A DNA stretch of 64,000 bases from Sphingomonas sp. J315 (GCF_024666595.1 NZ_CP088296.1:62001-126000); one strand, 5' to 3'. Shown: positions 28,433 to 38,606, counted from the stretch's first letter. Made by a program: numbers and translations. The notes: generated by a model from the letters alone, not told the origin.

Positions 28433-31016
28433 CGGACGTTACCTCCGAAAGGATGCGGGCGAGCGCCGGGCGGCACGATCCGCAATTGGTTCCGGCCTGC
28501 AACGCGCCGCCGATCGCGGCGACATCGGCCAGCCCCCGGTCGCGGATCGCCGCGACGATGGTGTTGAGCCCGACATCGAAACAGGCGCAGATCACCGCGC
28601 CGCGATCGGGCTGCGCCCCCGGCGCGCGCCCGGCGAGCAGGGTCGGCGCGGCACGTTCCTCGGCCAGCTGTGCGATCAGCCAGTCGCGCGACGGCAGCTC
28701 GCCGGTGCGGGTGACGAACAGCACCGCCGCGAGCTTGCCCGTGTCGAGCACGGCAATCCGCCGCGTGCCGCGCGCGGCATCGAACGCCTCGACGCGCTCG
28801 CCGCGCGGCAGCAGCGCCTCGATCCGTGCTGTGTCGCCATTGCCCGCCAACTCCCACAAGCTGCCCTGCGGGACCGCCACCCGCGTCGCCCACAGGCAGC
28901 GCGGCGGCGCGGCCAACTCGCCGGAAAGGATCAGGAAGCCACGCCATTCGGTCGCCACCGGCTCAATCTTCGCCGGCGTCGATTTGAACCCCGGCTGGCC
29001 CGAATGCGGATCGGTGAGCGGACGCGGGAGCAGCCCGGTCCGCCCACCGGTGGAGGTCCGGTCGGTCCAGTGGATCGGCGTGAACAGCTCGCCGCGCCGC
29101 TGCGCATCGGTCAGCGAAACGCGGAAGATACTGTCCCCTTGCGGCGTCGCGACCCGCGCCAGGCCGCCATCGGTCAGCCCCAACTCGGCGGCATCCTCAT
29201 GATGTACCTCGACCAGCGGCTCCTCGCGGTGGCGCGCCAATTTCGGCGACAGGCCAGTACGGGTCATCGTGTGCCATTGGTCGCGATAGCGCCCGGTGTT
29301 GAGCGTCATCGGCCAGTCGCGCAGCGGCGCGGGGATCGCCCTCTGCGTCACGCTGACCAGCCGTGCGCGCCCGTCCGGCGTCGAGAAACGGCCATCGGCG
29401 AACGGCACGCCGCCCCAACGGAACGGTGTCATCGCGTCGTAGGCGGCGTTGCCCCCGGCCCCGCCATCGGGCAGCGCGAACAGGCGCTTGCCGTCATTGC
29501 CATAGGTCGAGAGGCGGCAATGCTCGCGCCAGATCTCGGCGGGGCGGTCATAGGCAAAGGCGGTCTTCCACCCCATCCGCCGCGCGACCTCTTTCACGAT
29601 CCACCAGTCGGGCTTGGCCTCACCGGGCAGCGGAAACAGCGCGCGCTGGCGGCTGATCGTGCGGTCGCTGTTGGTGACGGTTCCGTCCTTCTCGCCCCAT
29701 GCGGCGGCGGGCAGGCGGACATGGGCGTAGTCGACGCTGTCGGTGCGCTCCATCACGTCGCTGACCACGACAAAGGGACAGGCGGCCATCGCCTCGCGCA
29801 CGCGGCCTGCATCGGGCATCGATACGGCGGGATTGGTCGCCATGATCCACAGCGCCTTGATCCGCCTTTCCTCGATCGCGCGGAACAGGTCCACCGCCTT
29901 CAGTCCCGGCTTCTCCGCCATCGCCGGCGAGGCCCAGAAGCGCTGGACGAGGTCGCGGTTCTCCGGCGCGAAGTCCATGTGCGCGGCGAGGGTGGAGGCG
30001 AGCCCCCCTACCTCACGCCCGCCCATCGCATTGGGCTGGCCAGTGATCGAGAACGGCGCGGCACCCGGCTTGCCGATCCGTCCTGTCGTCAGATGGACGT
30101 TGAGGATCGCGTTGACCTGATCGGTGCCGTTCAGCGACTGGTTCACCCCCTGGCTGAACATCGTCACCGTGCGCGGCGTCGCGGCGAACAGCTCGAAGAA
30201 GCGCCTGAGGTCTGATGGCGGCACGTCACAGACGCGCGCCACCGACCACAGGTCACTCCCCTCTCCTACCTCGTCCCAGAAATTCTCCGGCGTCGCGACA
30301 TGCGCAGCGAGATATGCCGCGTCGATCGCGCCCGCCTCGCGGCACCAGTGCAGCAGCCCGTTCATCAGCGCGACGTCGCTGCCCGGCCGGATCGCGAGGT
30401 GCAGGTCGGCACCCTCGGCAGTCTCGGTCCGGCGCGGGTCGATCACCACCAACTTCGCCCCAGCCTCGCGCCGTGCGGCGATGCGCTGATAGACGATCGG
30501 GTGACACCATGCGGTGTTGCTGCCCACCAGCACGATCAGATCGGCGGCGTCGAGATCGTCATAGCTGGCGGGCACGACATCCTCGCCGAACGCGCGGTTG
30601 TGCCCCGCCACCGCGCTCGACATGCACAGCCGCGAATTGGTGTCGATGTTCGCCGTGCCGATGAACCCCTTCATCAGCTTGTTGGCGACGTAATAGTCCT
30701 CGGTCAGCAACTGGCCAGAGACGTAGAAGGCGACGCTGCCCGGCCCATGCCGCGCGATCGTGTCGCGGAAGCGTTTGGCGACGAGGTTCAGCGCCTTTTC
30801 CCAGCTTGCGCGCTTAAGGCCGATCATCGGGTGGAGCAGCCGCCCCTCCAGCCCGACCGTCTCGCCCAGATGCGTGCCCTTCGAACACAGCCGCCCGCGA
30901 TTGGCGGGATGGTCGGGATCGCCCTCGATCTGCACCGCCCGCTCGCCCGTGACGGTCGCGCGGATCCCGCAGCCGACCCCGCAATAGGCGCAGGTGGTGC
31001 GGACCGCTTCGGGCAT
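28422..31016 (-). CDS. nasA: Assimilatory nitrate reductase, catalytic subunit
   Basis: 864-residue cytoplasmic molybdoenzyme that reduces nitrate to nitrite. The N-terminal [4Fe-4S] site shows TTCAYCGVGCGIRATV and GRLCSKG; the molybdopterin domains hold SRLCMSSAVAGHNRAFGED and VLVGSNTAWCHPIVYQR; the dinucleotide-binding part has TMTRTGLSPKLARH. The last 60 residues form a BFD-like [2Fe-2S] domain (ICACFDVG, NCGSCRPAL), the usual extra domain of NasA-type enzymes that take electrons from a flavoprotein or ferredoxin partner. ATG 31016 overlaps the nirD stop (TGATG). Confidence 0.95.
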   Translation of the reverse strand: MPEAVRTTCAYCGVGCGIRATVTGERAVQIEGDPDHPANRGRLCSKGTHLGETVGLEGRLLHPMIGLKRASWEKALNLVAKRFRDTIARHGPGSVAFYVSGQLLTEDYYVANKLMKGFIGTANIDTNSRLCMSSAVAGHNRAFGEDVVPASYDDLDAADLIVLVGSNTAWCHPIVYQRIAARREAGAKLVVIDPRRTETAEGADLHLAIRPGSDVALMNGLLHWCREAGAIDAAYLAAHVATPENFWDEVGEGSDLWSVARVCDVPPSDLRRFFELFAATPRTVTMFSQGVNQSLNGTDQVNAILNVHLTTGRIGKPGAAPFSITGQPNAMGGREVGGLASTLAAHMDFAPENRDLVQRFWASPAMAEKPGLKAVDLFRAIEERRIKALWIMATNPAVSMPDAGRVREAMAACPFVVVSDVMERTDSVDYAHVRLPAAAWGEKDGTVTNSDRTISRQRALFPLPGEAKPDWWIVKEVARRMGWKTAFAYDRPAEIWREHCRLSTYGNDGKRLFALPDGGAGGNAAYDAMTPFRWGGVPFADGRFSTPDGRARLVSVTQRAIPAPLRDWPMTLNTGRYRDQWHTMTRTGLSPKLARHREEPLVEVHHEDAAELGLTDGGLARVATPQGDSIFRVSLTDAQRRGELFTPIHWTDRTSTGGRTGLLPRPLTDPHSGQPGFKSTPAKIEPVATEWRGFLILSGELAAPPRCLWATRVAVPQGSLWELAGNGDTARIEALLPRGERVEAFDAARGTRRIAVLDTGKLAAVLFVTRTGELPSRDWLIAQLAEERAAPTLLAGRAPGAQPDRGAVICACFDVGLNTIVAAIRDRGLADVAAIGGALQAGTNCGSCRPALARILSEVTSDAA

Positions 31017-31357
31017 CAGGCGGCCGCCTTCAGCGTGCTCGCGCGGCAGATCAGTACCCGCCCGGCACTGATCTTGACCGGCACAGTAGGGGTGCAACCC
31101 TTGTCCTCACCCAGCGCTTCGCCTGTGGTCAGCGAGATGCGCCAGTTATGCAGCGGGCACGCCACCGCGCCGCCATGAACGATGCCCTGGCTGAGCCGCC
31201 CATGTTTATGGGGACAGCGGTCGAGCAGCGCGAACACCATATTCTCGCCGGTGCGGAAGATCGCGATATCGCCGCCGCCCTCGACCTGCACCGTACGGCT
31301 GCCGCGCACCGGGATTTCGTTCAGCCAGCCGATATCGAGCCACTCTGCGGTGGTCAT
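31016..31357 (-). CDS. nirD: Nitrite reductase small subunit (Rieske-like)
   Basis: 113-residue partner of NirB. It shows a full Rieske ligand set, CPHKHGRLSQG and ACPLHNWRIS (Cys-x-His and Cys-x2-His), so it may hold a [2Fe-2S] cluster, unlike small subunits that have lost the ligands. ATG overlaps the nirB stop (ATGA). Confidence 0.93.
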   Translation of the reverse strand: MTTAEWLDIGWLNEIPVRGSRTVQVEGGGDIAIFRTGENMVFALLDRCPHKHGRLSQGIVHGGAVACPLHNWRISLTTGEALGEDKGCTPTVPVKISAGRVLICRASTLKAAA

Positions 31358-33799
31358 GCCATCTCTCCAACCGGGGTGAAGCGCGCCATCGGCGCGTGAT
31401 GCTCGCGCTCGGCACCCTGCGCGCGCTGCGCCCAGGGGTCGTCCTGCGAAAAGCTCTGCGAGTGGAAGAAGCGCGCGGCGAGGTCCGCGCGAACCTGTTC
31501 GTCGTCGAGCAGCCGGGACCGGACATACTCGACCCCGACCCGCTCGATCCACGGCGCGGTGCGCTCGAGATAGCGCGCTTCCTCGCGGTAGAGCTGGATG
31601 AAGGCGGCGCAATGCTCGATCGCCTCGGCCTCGGTTGCGACCTTGCACAGCAGGTCGGTGGCGCGGACATGGATGCCGCCGTTGCCGCCGACGTGAAGCT
31701 CGTAGCCGCTGTCGACACACACCACGCCGAAATCCTTGATCGTCGCTTCGGCGCAGTTGCGCGGGCAGCCGCTGACCGCGATCTTGAACTTGTGCGGCAT
31801 CCACGACCCCCAGGTTGCCCGCTCGATCTTGACGCCAAGGCCAGTCAGAATCCTGCGTGCCGAAGCGGCACCATTCGGAGCCGACGCACGTCTTCACCGT
31901 GCGCAGCGACTTGCCATAGGCATGGCCGCTGACCATGCCCGCGGCGTTGAGGTCGGCCCAGACTGCGGGCAGGTCCTCTTTCCTGATCCCGAAGATATCG
32001 AGCCGCTGGCCACCGGTCACCTTGACCATCGGGGCGTTGTACTTTTCGACCACGTCCGCAATCGCGCGCAGCTCGGTCGGATTGGTCAGGCCACCCCACA
32101 TGCGCGGGACGACCGAATAGGTGCCGTCCTTCTGGATATTGGCGTGCATCCGCTCGTTGACGAAGCGGCTCTGCTGATCGTCGACATAGACGCCCGGTAG
32201 CGCGCAGAGCAGATAATAGTTGAGCGCTGGGCGGCACGATGAGCAGCCATCCGGCGTGCTCCAGTGCAGCTTCTGCATCACCTCCGGGATCGAGCGCATG
32301 TCCTGTGCGACGATCTCGCGGCGGACATCGTCATGGCCAAAGCTTGTGCAATTGCACATCGTCTTCGCACCGACCTGAACCTCATCGCCAAGCGTCAACG
32401 CAAGGATGCTCTCGACCAGTCCGGTGCACGAACCGCAGCTCGCCGACGCCTTGCAGGTGGCGCGCACCGCATCGAGGCTGTGCGACCCCTTGGCGATGCA
32501 TGACACAACCTGTCCCATGGTCACGCCGTTGCAGCCGCAGATTTCCGCATCGTCGGAAAGCGCCGCAACGGCCGCCTTAGGGTCCGCCGCGCCCCCTCCC
32601 TGGGCGAAGGCCTGACCGAAGATCAGCAGGTCGCGGACGTCCGCGACGCTCTCCTGCTTCTTCAACAGGTCGAAATACCAATTGCCGTCGGCGGTATCGC
32701 CATACAGCACCGCGCCGACGATGCGGTCGTCCTTGACCACCACGCGCTTGTAGATGCCGCGCGCCGCGTCGCGCATCACGATATCCTCGCACCCGTCCCC
32801 GCCCGAGAAATCCCCCGCCGAGAACACGTCGATCCCCGACACCTTGAGCTTGGTCGAGGTGACCGACCCGCGATAGCCGTTAGGGCTGCCCGTCATGTGA
32901 TCGGCCAGGCTGCGGCACATGTCCCACAGCGGCGCGACCAGGCCATAGACATTGCCGTCATGCTCGACGCACTCGCCGACCGCGAGGACATCGGGGTCGG
33001 AGGTCACCATGTGATCGTCGACCTTGATCCCGCGTCCGACCTCCAGCCCCGCCGCGCGGGCTAGGCCGGTGGAGGGGCGGATGCCGACCGCCATCACCAC
33101 CAGATCGGCGGCGATCCGCGTCCCGTCCTTCAGGACCACGCCCTCGACCTTGCCGTCGCCAACAATCTCGGCAGTATCCGCGCCAGTCAGGATCACCTGG
33201 CCGCGCGCCTCCAGCGCCTGTTTGAGCAGCCACCCCGCCGCCTCGTCGAGCTGGCGCTCCATCAGCGTCGGCATCAGGTGCAGCACCGTCACCTTCATGC
33301 CGCGCAGACTCAGGCCATGCGCCGCCTCCAGCCCCAACAGCCCGCCGCCGATCACCACCGCGCTCCCGCCTTTCTCGGCGGCGGCGAGCATCGCGCCGAC
33401 ATCGTCCATGTCGCGAAACGCGATCACGCCGGGTAGCTGGTGCCCCGGCACCGGGATGATGAAGGGGTCACTCCCGGTCGCGATCAACAGCTTGTCATAG
33501 CCGGTCGTGACGCCCCGACGCGACGTCACCGTTTTCTCTGCGCGGTCGATCGCGATCACCGGGTCACCGGCGATCAGGTCGATGCCATGCTCGGCATACC
33601 AGTCGGCACCGTTGATCACGATGTCGTCGAACGCTTTCTCCCCTGCCAGAACCGGGGAGAGCATGATGCGGTTGTAGTTCACCCGCGGCTCTGCGCCGAA
33701 GATGGTGACGCGATAGCGGGTCGGGTCGCGCGCCAGGATTTCCTCGACCGCGCGGCATCCGGCCATGCCGTTGCCGATCACGACGAGATGCTCGCGCAT
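31354..33799 (-). CDS. nirB: Nitrite reductase (NADH) large subunit (one frameshift)
   Basis: Siroheme enzyme that reduces nitrite to ammonium. Domains in order: FAD (HLVVIGNGMAGCRAVEEIL), NAD(P) (SAVVIGGGLLGLEAAHGL), a BFD [2Fe-2S] site (CGCNGVTMGQVVSCI, ASCGSCTGLV), a second BFD-like segment (CNCTSFGHDD, GCSSCRPALNYYL), then the sulphite/nitrite reductase core with TCVGSEWCRFGTQDS and SGCPRNCAEATIKDFG as [4Fe-4S]/siroheme ligands. An extra A at 31847 (plus strand) breaks the frame between GTQDS and TGLGVKIERATW; without it the protein is 814 residues. ATG 33799 has a GGAGGG site; ATG 33835, which overlaps the porin stop, is the alternative. Confidence 0.94.
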
Positions 33800-33834
33800 A
33801 TCGCCCTCCGCACGCTCGATACGTTGCAATTCCA

Positions 33835-35034
33835 TCAGATCGTCCAGTCCAGTTGCAGCCAGAATTTGCGCGTGTCGGTGGCAAAGCCGTCGGCGCGGTA
33901 ATCGGCGTAGCGCACCGACGCGGTGGTCTTGCCGAGCTTGGCCGAGGCAAGCAGGTTGAGTTCGTCCCCATAGGACCGGTTGAGCCGGTCGCTTTCGTAG
34001 CGGTGCCACACCGCCTGTAGCGTCACCGCCCTGGCCGGGCCGACCGCCTTCCAGCTCCAGCCCGCATTCACATACAGGTCGCGCAAACCATCGGCCGGGG
34101 TGGTCAGGAACTTGTCCGCCCAGCCCTGGAACTTGAAATTGGTGCCGAGCGGGAACTGGAAGCTGGTCAGCGCGACGCCATTATCGGCACCGAGCACCTC
34201 ATAGCCCGCCCCCAGCTTCGGCCCGTTGAGGTCCACCGACACATCGGCGAGCCAGTAACCAGCCTCGTAGCTGTTGGGATTGCGGCCCATGTCCGACTGG
34301 CGTGCATGGCTGAACTGATAGGCGAGCTTCGCCTTGCCCAGTTTCCGAGTCCCCGCCAGCCGCGCGCCGAGCGTCCGGCTCGACAGGCGAAAGCCCTGAA
34401 CCGCCGCCTCATCCTGATCGACCCAGTATCCAAAGCCGGTGACCGTCCCGACGGGGCTCGTCCAGGACAGGTTGGCGAAAACATTGTCGCCGCCCACCGC
34501 GCGCTGCCGCGCCCCGGTCCCGTCGATGCCCCAGATCGTCCGCACGCTCCACGCATAGGCAAGGTCGGCCTTGAGGCCCTTCACCGGGGTCACCTCGGCG
34601 CGCACCGCGTCGAAGCTCTGGCCATTCTGGCGAAACCCGACCGCGCCGACGAACCGCTCGTCATCGAGCGTAATCCGCTGGCGCCCGGCGGTCAGCGTGA
34701 CCACCGGCAGCTTGAGCGCGAGCTGCGCCCGGTGGATCGCCACATTCTCCGGATCGGCGATCAGGGGTCGCGCCGCCGATCCGGAGAGCCCGTCGAAGCG
34801 ATCATCGACGATGGCGAGATTGCCCTGCGCCTCGATGATTGCGGTCAGCGGGCCATGGCCTGCCTGAACCCCCGCGCGGACCCGCAGCGTTACCGCTTCG
34901 GCATCCAGGGTCAGGCCGTCCTGTTCGACCTGTTCATAGCGCAGCCGCGCGTCGATCAGGGGCTTGAGGGTCAGGGTCTGGGCGGTGGCGGGCGTTGCCG
35001 CCACCAGCCCGATGAGGGGAAGGAGCCGCTGCAT
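33835..35034 (-). CDS. Outer-membrane porin, alginate-export-like family
   Basis: 399 residues with a signal peptide (LLPLIGLVAATPATA) and a beta-barrel pattern of alternating hydrophobic strands ending in aromatic/hydrophobic FWLQLDWTI, suited to outer-membrane insertion. FVGAVGFRQNGQSFDAVR and RIRYEQ-like openings resemble the alginate-export family fold. Here it lies between the nitrate transporter and nitrite reductase genes, 4 bp after narK, so it probably lets nitrate or nitrite cross the outer membrane. That role is inferred from context only. Confidence 0.82.
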   Translation of the reverse strand: MQRLLPLIGLVAATPATAQTLTLKPLIDARLRYEQVEQDGLTLDAEAVTLRVRAGVQAGHGPLTAIIEAQGNLAIVDDRFDGLSGSAARPLIADPENVAIHRAQLALKLPVVTLTAGRQRITLDDERFVGAVGFRQNGQSFDAVRAEVTPVKGLKADLAYAWSVRTIWGIDGTGARQRAVGGDNVFANLSWTSPVGTVTGFGYWVDQDEAAVQGFRLSSRTLGARLAGTRKLGKAKLAYQFSHARQSDMGRNPNSYEAGYWLADVSVDLNGPKLGAGYEVLGADNGVALTSFQFPLGTNFKFQGWADKFLTTPADGLRDLYVNAGWSWKAVGPARAVTLQAVWHRYESDRLNRSYGDELNLLASAKLGKTTASVRYADYRADGFATDTRKFWLQLDWTI

Positions 35035-35038
35035 CGGA

Positions 35039-36278
35039 TCAGATCCGCACGCCGGCAGCGGTACCCCAGGTGGCGCGCCACTTGGCCTTGACCAGCATCA
35101 GCCCACCCAGTGCGACGATCGCCAGCCCCGCAAAGATCAGGAAGCCGGGCGAGAAGCTCCCGGTCCACTGCTTGGCGAGGCCCAGCGAGGAAGCGAGGTA
35201 GAAGCCGCCGACGCCGCCCGCCATGCCGACCAGCCCGGTCATCACGCCGATCTCTGCCGAGAAACGCTGCGGCACCAGCTGGAAAACCGACCCGTTGCCG
35301 GTGCCGAGCGCGAGCATCCCGATCACGAACAGCATCAGCGCGGTGACGAAATTGTCCGCGATCGCCACCCCGGCAAGCGCAAAGGCGGCGAGGATGAACA
35401 CGCCCGTAAGCGCCTTCACCCCGCCGATCGCATCGGCCAGCGCGCCGCCCATCGGCCGCACCAGCGAGCCCGCGAACACGCACGCCGCCGTGGCATAGCC
35501 CGCCTGGATCGTGGTCAGCCCGAACTGGTCGGTGAAGTAGATCGGCAGGCTGGCGGCAAGCCCGACGAACCCGCCGAACGTCACCGAGTAGAAGCCCATC
35601 AGCCACCAGCTGTCGGCGGTCTTGAGCGGTTGGAAATAATCCTTGAGCGACTTCGCGGCAGGGCGACCCGGCGCGTCCTTCGCCATGAAGACATAGGCGA
35701 TCAGCACCAGCGTCAGCGGGATGCAGGCAAGGCCCAGCACGTCGTTCCAGCCAAAGATCTTGGCGAGGCCCGGCGCGAACAAGGCGGCGAGCACGGTGCC
35801 CGAATTGCCCATGCCGGCAAGGCCCATCGCCTTGCCCTGATGCTCGGGCGGATACCAGCGGCTGGCGAGCGGCAACGCGATTGCGAAGCTCGCTCCCGCA
35901 AAGCCGAGGATGACGCCGAGTGCGAGCGTGCCGGCAAAGCTGGTTACGCCCATCGCCCAGGCGGTGAAGAGGCCGACGATGACGATGATCTGGCTGATCG
36001 TCCCCGAATTTTTTCGGCCCGATGCGGTCGACCAGCAGCCCGTTGACCACGCGCAACAGCGCCCCGGCCAGCGTCGGCACCGCGACCATCAGCCCCTTCT
36101 CAGCCGGGGTCAGCGCCAGCGTCTTGGAAATTTCGGGCGCGAGCGGCCCAAGGATTACCCAGACCATGAAGGCGAGGTCGAAATAGAGAAACGCCGCAAT
36201 CAGTGTCGGCGTATGCCCGCTCGACCAGAAATTGGATTTCGTCGCGGACGGCTGTGCGTCCAGATATGCGGTTGCCAT
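35039..36278 (-). CDS. narK: Nitrate/nitrite transporter, NNP family (one frameshift)
   Basis: Polytopic MFS transporter of the nitrate/nitrite porter group. It reads FDLAFMVWVILGPLAPEI, then PTLAGALLRVVNGLLVDRIG, then GFAGASFAIALPLASRWYPP and MGLAGMGNSGTVLAALFAPG, all NarK/NasA-porter hallmarks. A C4 run at 36002-36005 (expected C3) breaks the frame just after DRIGPKKFG; correcting it gives 412 residues. ATG 36278 (MATAYLDAQPSATKS) is the first gene after the leader terminator and antiterminator region, so expression probably depends on NasT. Confidence 0.92.
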
Positions 36279-36305
36279 CGTCTCAGTCCCCGAATGCGAC
36301 CGGCA

Positions 36306-36353
36306 CGAAAAAGCCGCCAGAACGGCGGCCATAAGGGCGCGTCCTGGCGGCTT
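36306..36353 (-). terminator. Leader terminator ahead of narK
   Basis: On the minus strand AAGCCGCCAG and CTGGCGGCTT form a perfect 10-bp stem (36344-36353 with 36311-36320), followed by a five-T run. It lies between nasS and narK, 28 bp before the narK start, with no gene ending nearby other than nasS. Position and strength fit a regulated terminator in the 5' leader of the nitrate operon. Confidence 0.82.
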
Positions 36354-36401
36354 CGTTGCCTGTTGAGGTTGAAGGAGCTTGTGCCCCGGCCTGTTGCGAT
36401 C

Positions 36402-36452
36402 CGCTCCCCCGTTGGCAGCGACACGCATCAATCTTTCCAGCGTCGTCGCCGG
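36402..36452 (-). promoter_or_regulatory. Candidate dual-hairpin ANTAR (NasT) target in the nitrate leader
   Basis: Two small hairpins precede the leader terminator on the minus strand. The first (36437-36452) pairs CCGGC with GCTGG around GACGAC. The second (36402-36420) pairs CGCT/AGCG and CC/GG with one bulged G and has the six-base loop AACGGG, which has A at position 1 and G at position 4, as known for loops bound by ANTAR proteins. A 16-base linker separates them. The first loop does not match A1. The ANTAR gene nasT lies just upstream, so this is a good but unproven target. Confidence 0.55.
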
Positions 36453-36530
36453 ACAGACAGAAAGCTGCCTGATTCGCTTGGCTCACGCAAGCCTAATCTT
36501 CGCAGGTGCAATATTTTTAGGTGCAGCGCG

Positions 36531-37728
36531 TCACGGCAGGCTGGCGAGATATCCTGCGATGTCCTCGGGATCGAACGACCTTCCGTCGAAAAATCGGTCG
36601 GCACCCAGGGTCAGCCGCCCCTGCACCGAGCCAACGCCGATCGGCAGAATCGAGCCCGCCTTCCAGCTTCGAACTCGCTCCAGGCAGCGGCGCACCCGAT
36701 CCAGCCAGCGCCTCACGGTACAGGTCCGGGCGGAACACATCGGTCGCGGTTACCGCGTCGGCATCCGAATACGCCACCCCGTCCCACCGCGTCATCTGCG
36801 CGTAGAGCCACGCCGCCTGGCTGCGCCACGGAAAGTTCGCCGCCTCGCGATACTGGAACATGAAATCGGGATAATGGACCGGCTCGCCCCCCGGGGTCAG
36901 CCGCAACCGATCGGTGATCGCGCGCAGCACCGCGTCGGGCGACGCATCGAGGTAGTCGCTGCGCGCGAGGATCGCGGCATTCGCCTCGGCATTGGCCGGA
37001 TCGACGAAATGCGCCGCTGCGGCATGCAGCGCACGGATCAGCCGCTGCACCGCATCGTGCCGCTCCTCCGCCACCGCGCTGCGCATCGCCAGCACCTTCT
37101 CTACCCCGCGCCGCCAGATCTGCGCCGTCGCAAGCGCGATCCGCCCTACCCCGCGATCGACCGCGATCGAATTCCACGGCTCGCCGACGCAGATGCCGTC
37201 GACCTCTCCCGCCGCCAGCGCATCGGCGGCAAAGGGCGGGCTGGTCACGACGATATCGACATCGACATCGGGGCGAATGCCCACCCCGGCCAGCCAATAG
37301 CGGAGCATATAGTTATGGCTCGAATAGCGGTGGACGACGCCAAAGCGCAGCCGGCGCTTACCCGCCACCTGCTTGAGCGCGCGCCCGATCGTGACCGGAT
37401 CGCCCAGCGACTCGCCCAGCCCGACCGCATCCGCCAGCGCAGTCGAGAAAGTCACCGCATTGCCGTTGAGCCCCAGCACGAACGGCACCGCCATCGGCAC
37501 CGCCGGCCGCCCGCGCCCCAGCGCAGTGGCAATGGCGAGCGGCGCGACCATGTGCGCGGCATCGGTATGGCCATAGAGCAGCCGGTCACGTACCGTCGCC
37601 CAGGTCATGTCGCGGACCAGTTCCAGCCGCAGCCCCTGTTCCTCGGCAAAGCCCAGTTCGTGCGCCAGGATCGGGAGCGCCGCATCGACCAACGGCAAAA
37701 AGCCGATCCGCATCGTCTCGTCGCTCAC
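36531..37728 (-). CDS. nasS: NasS-like nitrate-sensing binding protein (one frameshift)
   Basis: NrtA/CmpA-type solute-binding fold without a signal peptide, so cytoplasmic. In NasS-NasT systems this protein holds NasT until nitrate or nitrite binds. Visible: IGFLPLVDAALPILAHELGF, LLYGHTDAAHMVAPLAIA, GLNGNAVTFS, HRYSSHNYMLRYWLAG, GEPWNSIAVDRGVG. An extra A at 36646 (plus strand CAGAATC) shifts the frame near the C-terminus; without it the protein runs on through SPIGVGSVQGRLTLG to EDIAGYLASLP, 398 residues. GTG 37728 overlaps the nasT stop (GTGA). Confidence 0.88.
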
Positions 37729-38306
37729 GGCAAATCCCCCATCAGCGCCTCGGCAGTGACGATCGCCTCCGCGATCTCCACGATCCGGCGGCTCGTCCGC
37801 ATCGCCTGTCCGCGCAGCAGCGCATAGGCGGCGGGCTCGTCGATCCCGCGCTTCTTCATCAAGATTGCCTTGGCACGGTCGATCGTCGCGCGTTCGGCGA
37901 GCGCGTTCTTCGCCGCGTCGAGTTCGCGCTGGAGCCGCGAAAACGCCTGAAACCTCCGCACCGCCAGGTCGATTACCGGCTTGATCCGCTGTTTCGACAG
38001 CCCGTCGACGACATAGGCGCTGACCCCCGCATCGATCGCCGCGCCGGTCGCCTCGGCATCGCTCTGATCGACGAACATCGCGATCGGCCGGTCGAGCGCG
38101 CGCGACATCGCGAAACAGTCCTCTAGCTGGTCGCGGCTGGGGTTTTCGAGATTGATCAGAACGACTTCGGGCCGCGCCGCCTCGATCTGCGCCGCAAGCG
38201 GCCCGGCAGGATCGATGAGGACGAGATCGACAAGTCCCGCCTCCCGCAACCCGTCGGAAATGATCGCGGCGCGCGTTGAACTCGTGTCGATGATCGCGAT
38301 CCGCAT
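37725..38306 (-). CDS. nasT: ANTAR-domain antiterminator NasT
   Basis: 193-residue RNA-binding regulator. The N-terminal receiver-like domain lacks the usual phosphorylation site: the expected Asp is Asn in EVVLINLENPSRD, and the N-terminal acidic pair is IIDTSS. The C-terminal ANTAR domain shows AERATIDRAKAILMKKRG and EPAAYALLRGQAMRTSRRI, the three-helix RNA-binding motif. Control is therefore by NasS release rather than phosphorylation, as known for NasT. It is the first gene of the nitrate locus. Confidence 0.93.
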   Translation of the reverse strand: MRIAIIDTSSTRAAIISDGLREAGLVDLVLIDPAGPLAAQIEAARPEVVLINLENPSRDQLEDCFAMSRALDRPIAMFVDQSDAEATGAAIDAGVSAYVVDGLSKQRIKPVIDLAVRRFQAFSRLQRELDAAKNALAERATIDRAKAILMKKRGIDEPAAYALLRGQAMRTSRRIVEIAEAIVTAEALMGDLP

Positions 38307-38420
38307 GGTTCAGTTCTATGCAATCGCGTGCCGCTGCGCCAGATGCTGCGGCGCACAATTCCTTTAGCCCGCTGAACCAAAGCATGGGCGAAACGTTCGA
38401 CCGGAAACAGGAGAGCCAAA

Positions 38421-38606
38421 ATGCCCGTCGAACCGCCGATCCCCGCCCAGCCCTCAATCCCCCCGCCCGAGGCACCCCCGATGCCACAACCGGGCCAGCC
38501 CGGCCCGGTCACGCCGGAGATCCAGCCCCCCGCCCCCGACATCGACATCCCCGCCCCCCAGCCAGGCGGCGACCCGCCGACGACACCGGTTCAGCCGGTG
38601 GCGTGA
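38421..38606 (+). CDS. Small proline-rich protein
   Basis: 61 residues, about 40% proline, MPVEPPIPAQPSIPPPEAPP through to PPTTPVQPVA, with no predicted fold. A good AGGAGA ribosome site lies seven bases before the ATG, the main reason to believe it. No family is recognised. It is divergent from nasT and convergent with the next gene. Confidence 0.5.
   Translation: MPVEPPIPAQPSIPPPEAPPMPQPGQPGPVTPEIQPPAPDIDIPAPQPGGDPPTTPVQPVA

Noticed and set aside
28323..30215. 630-codon open frame antisense to nasA
   Set aside because: Opposite a clear molybdoenzyme; composition is the Arg/His-rich type expected of antisense shadows.
36507..36525. Possible NtrC-like dyad TGCA-N11-TGCA near the end of nasS
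   Set aside because: Spacing is two bases longer than the NtrC consensus (TGCA-N9-TGCA), and no sigma-54 promoter follows.
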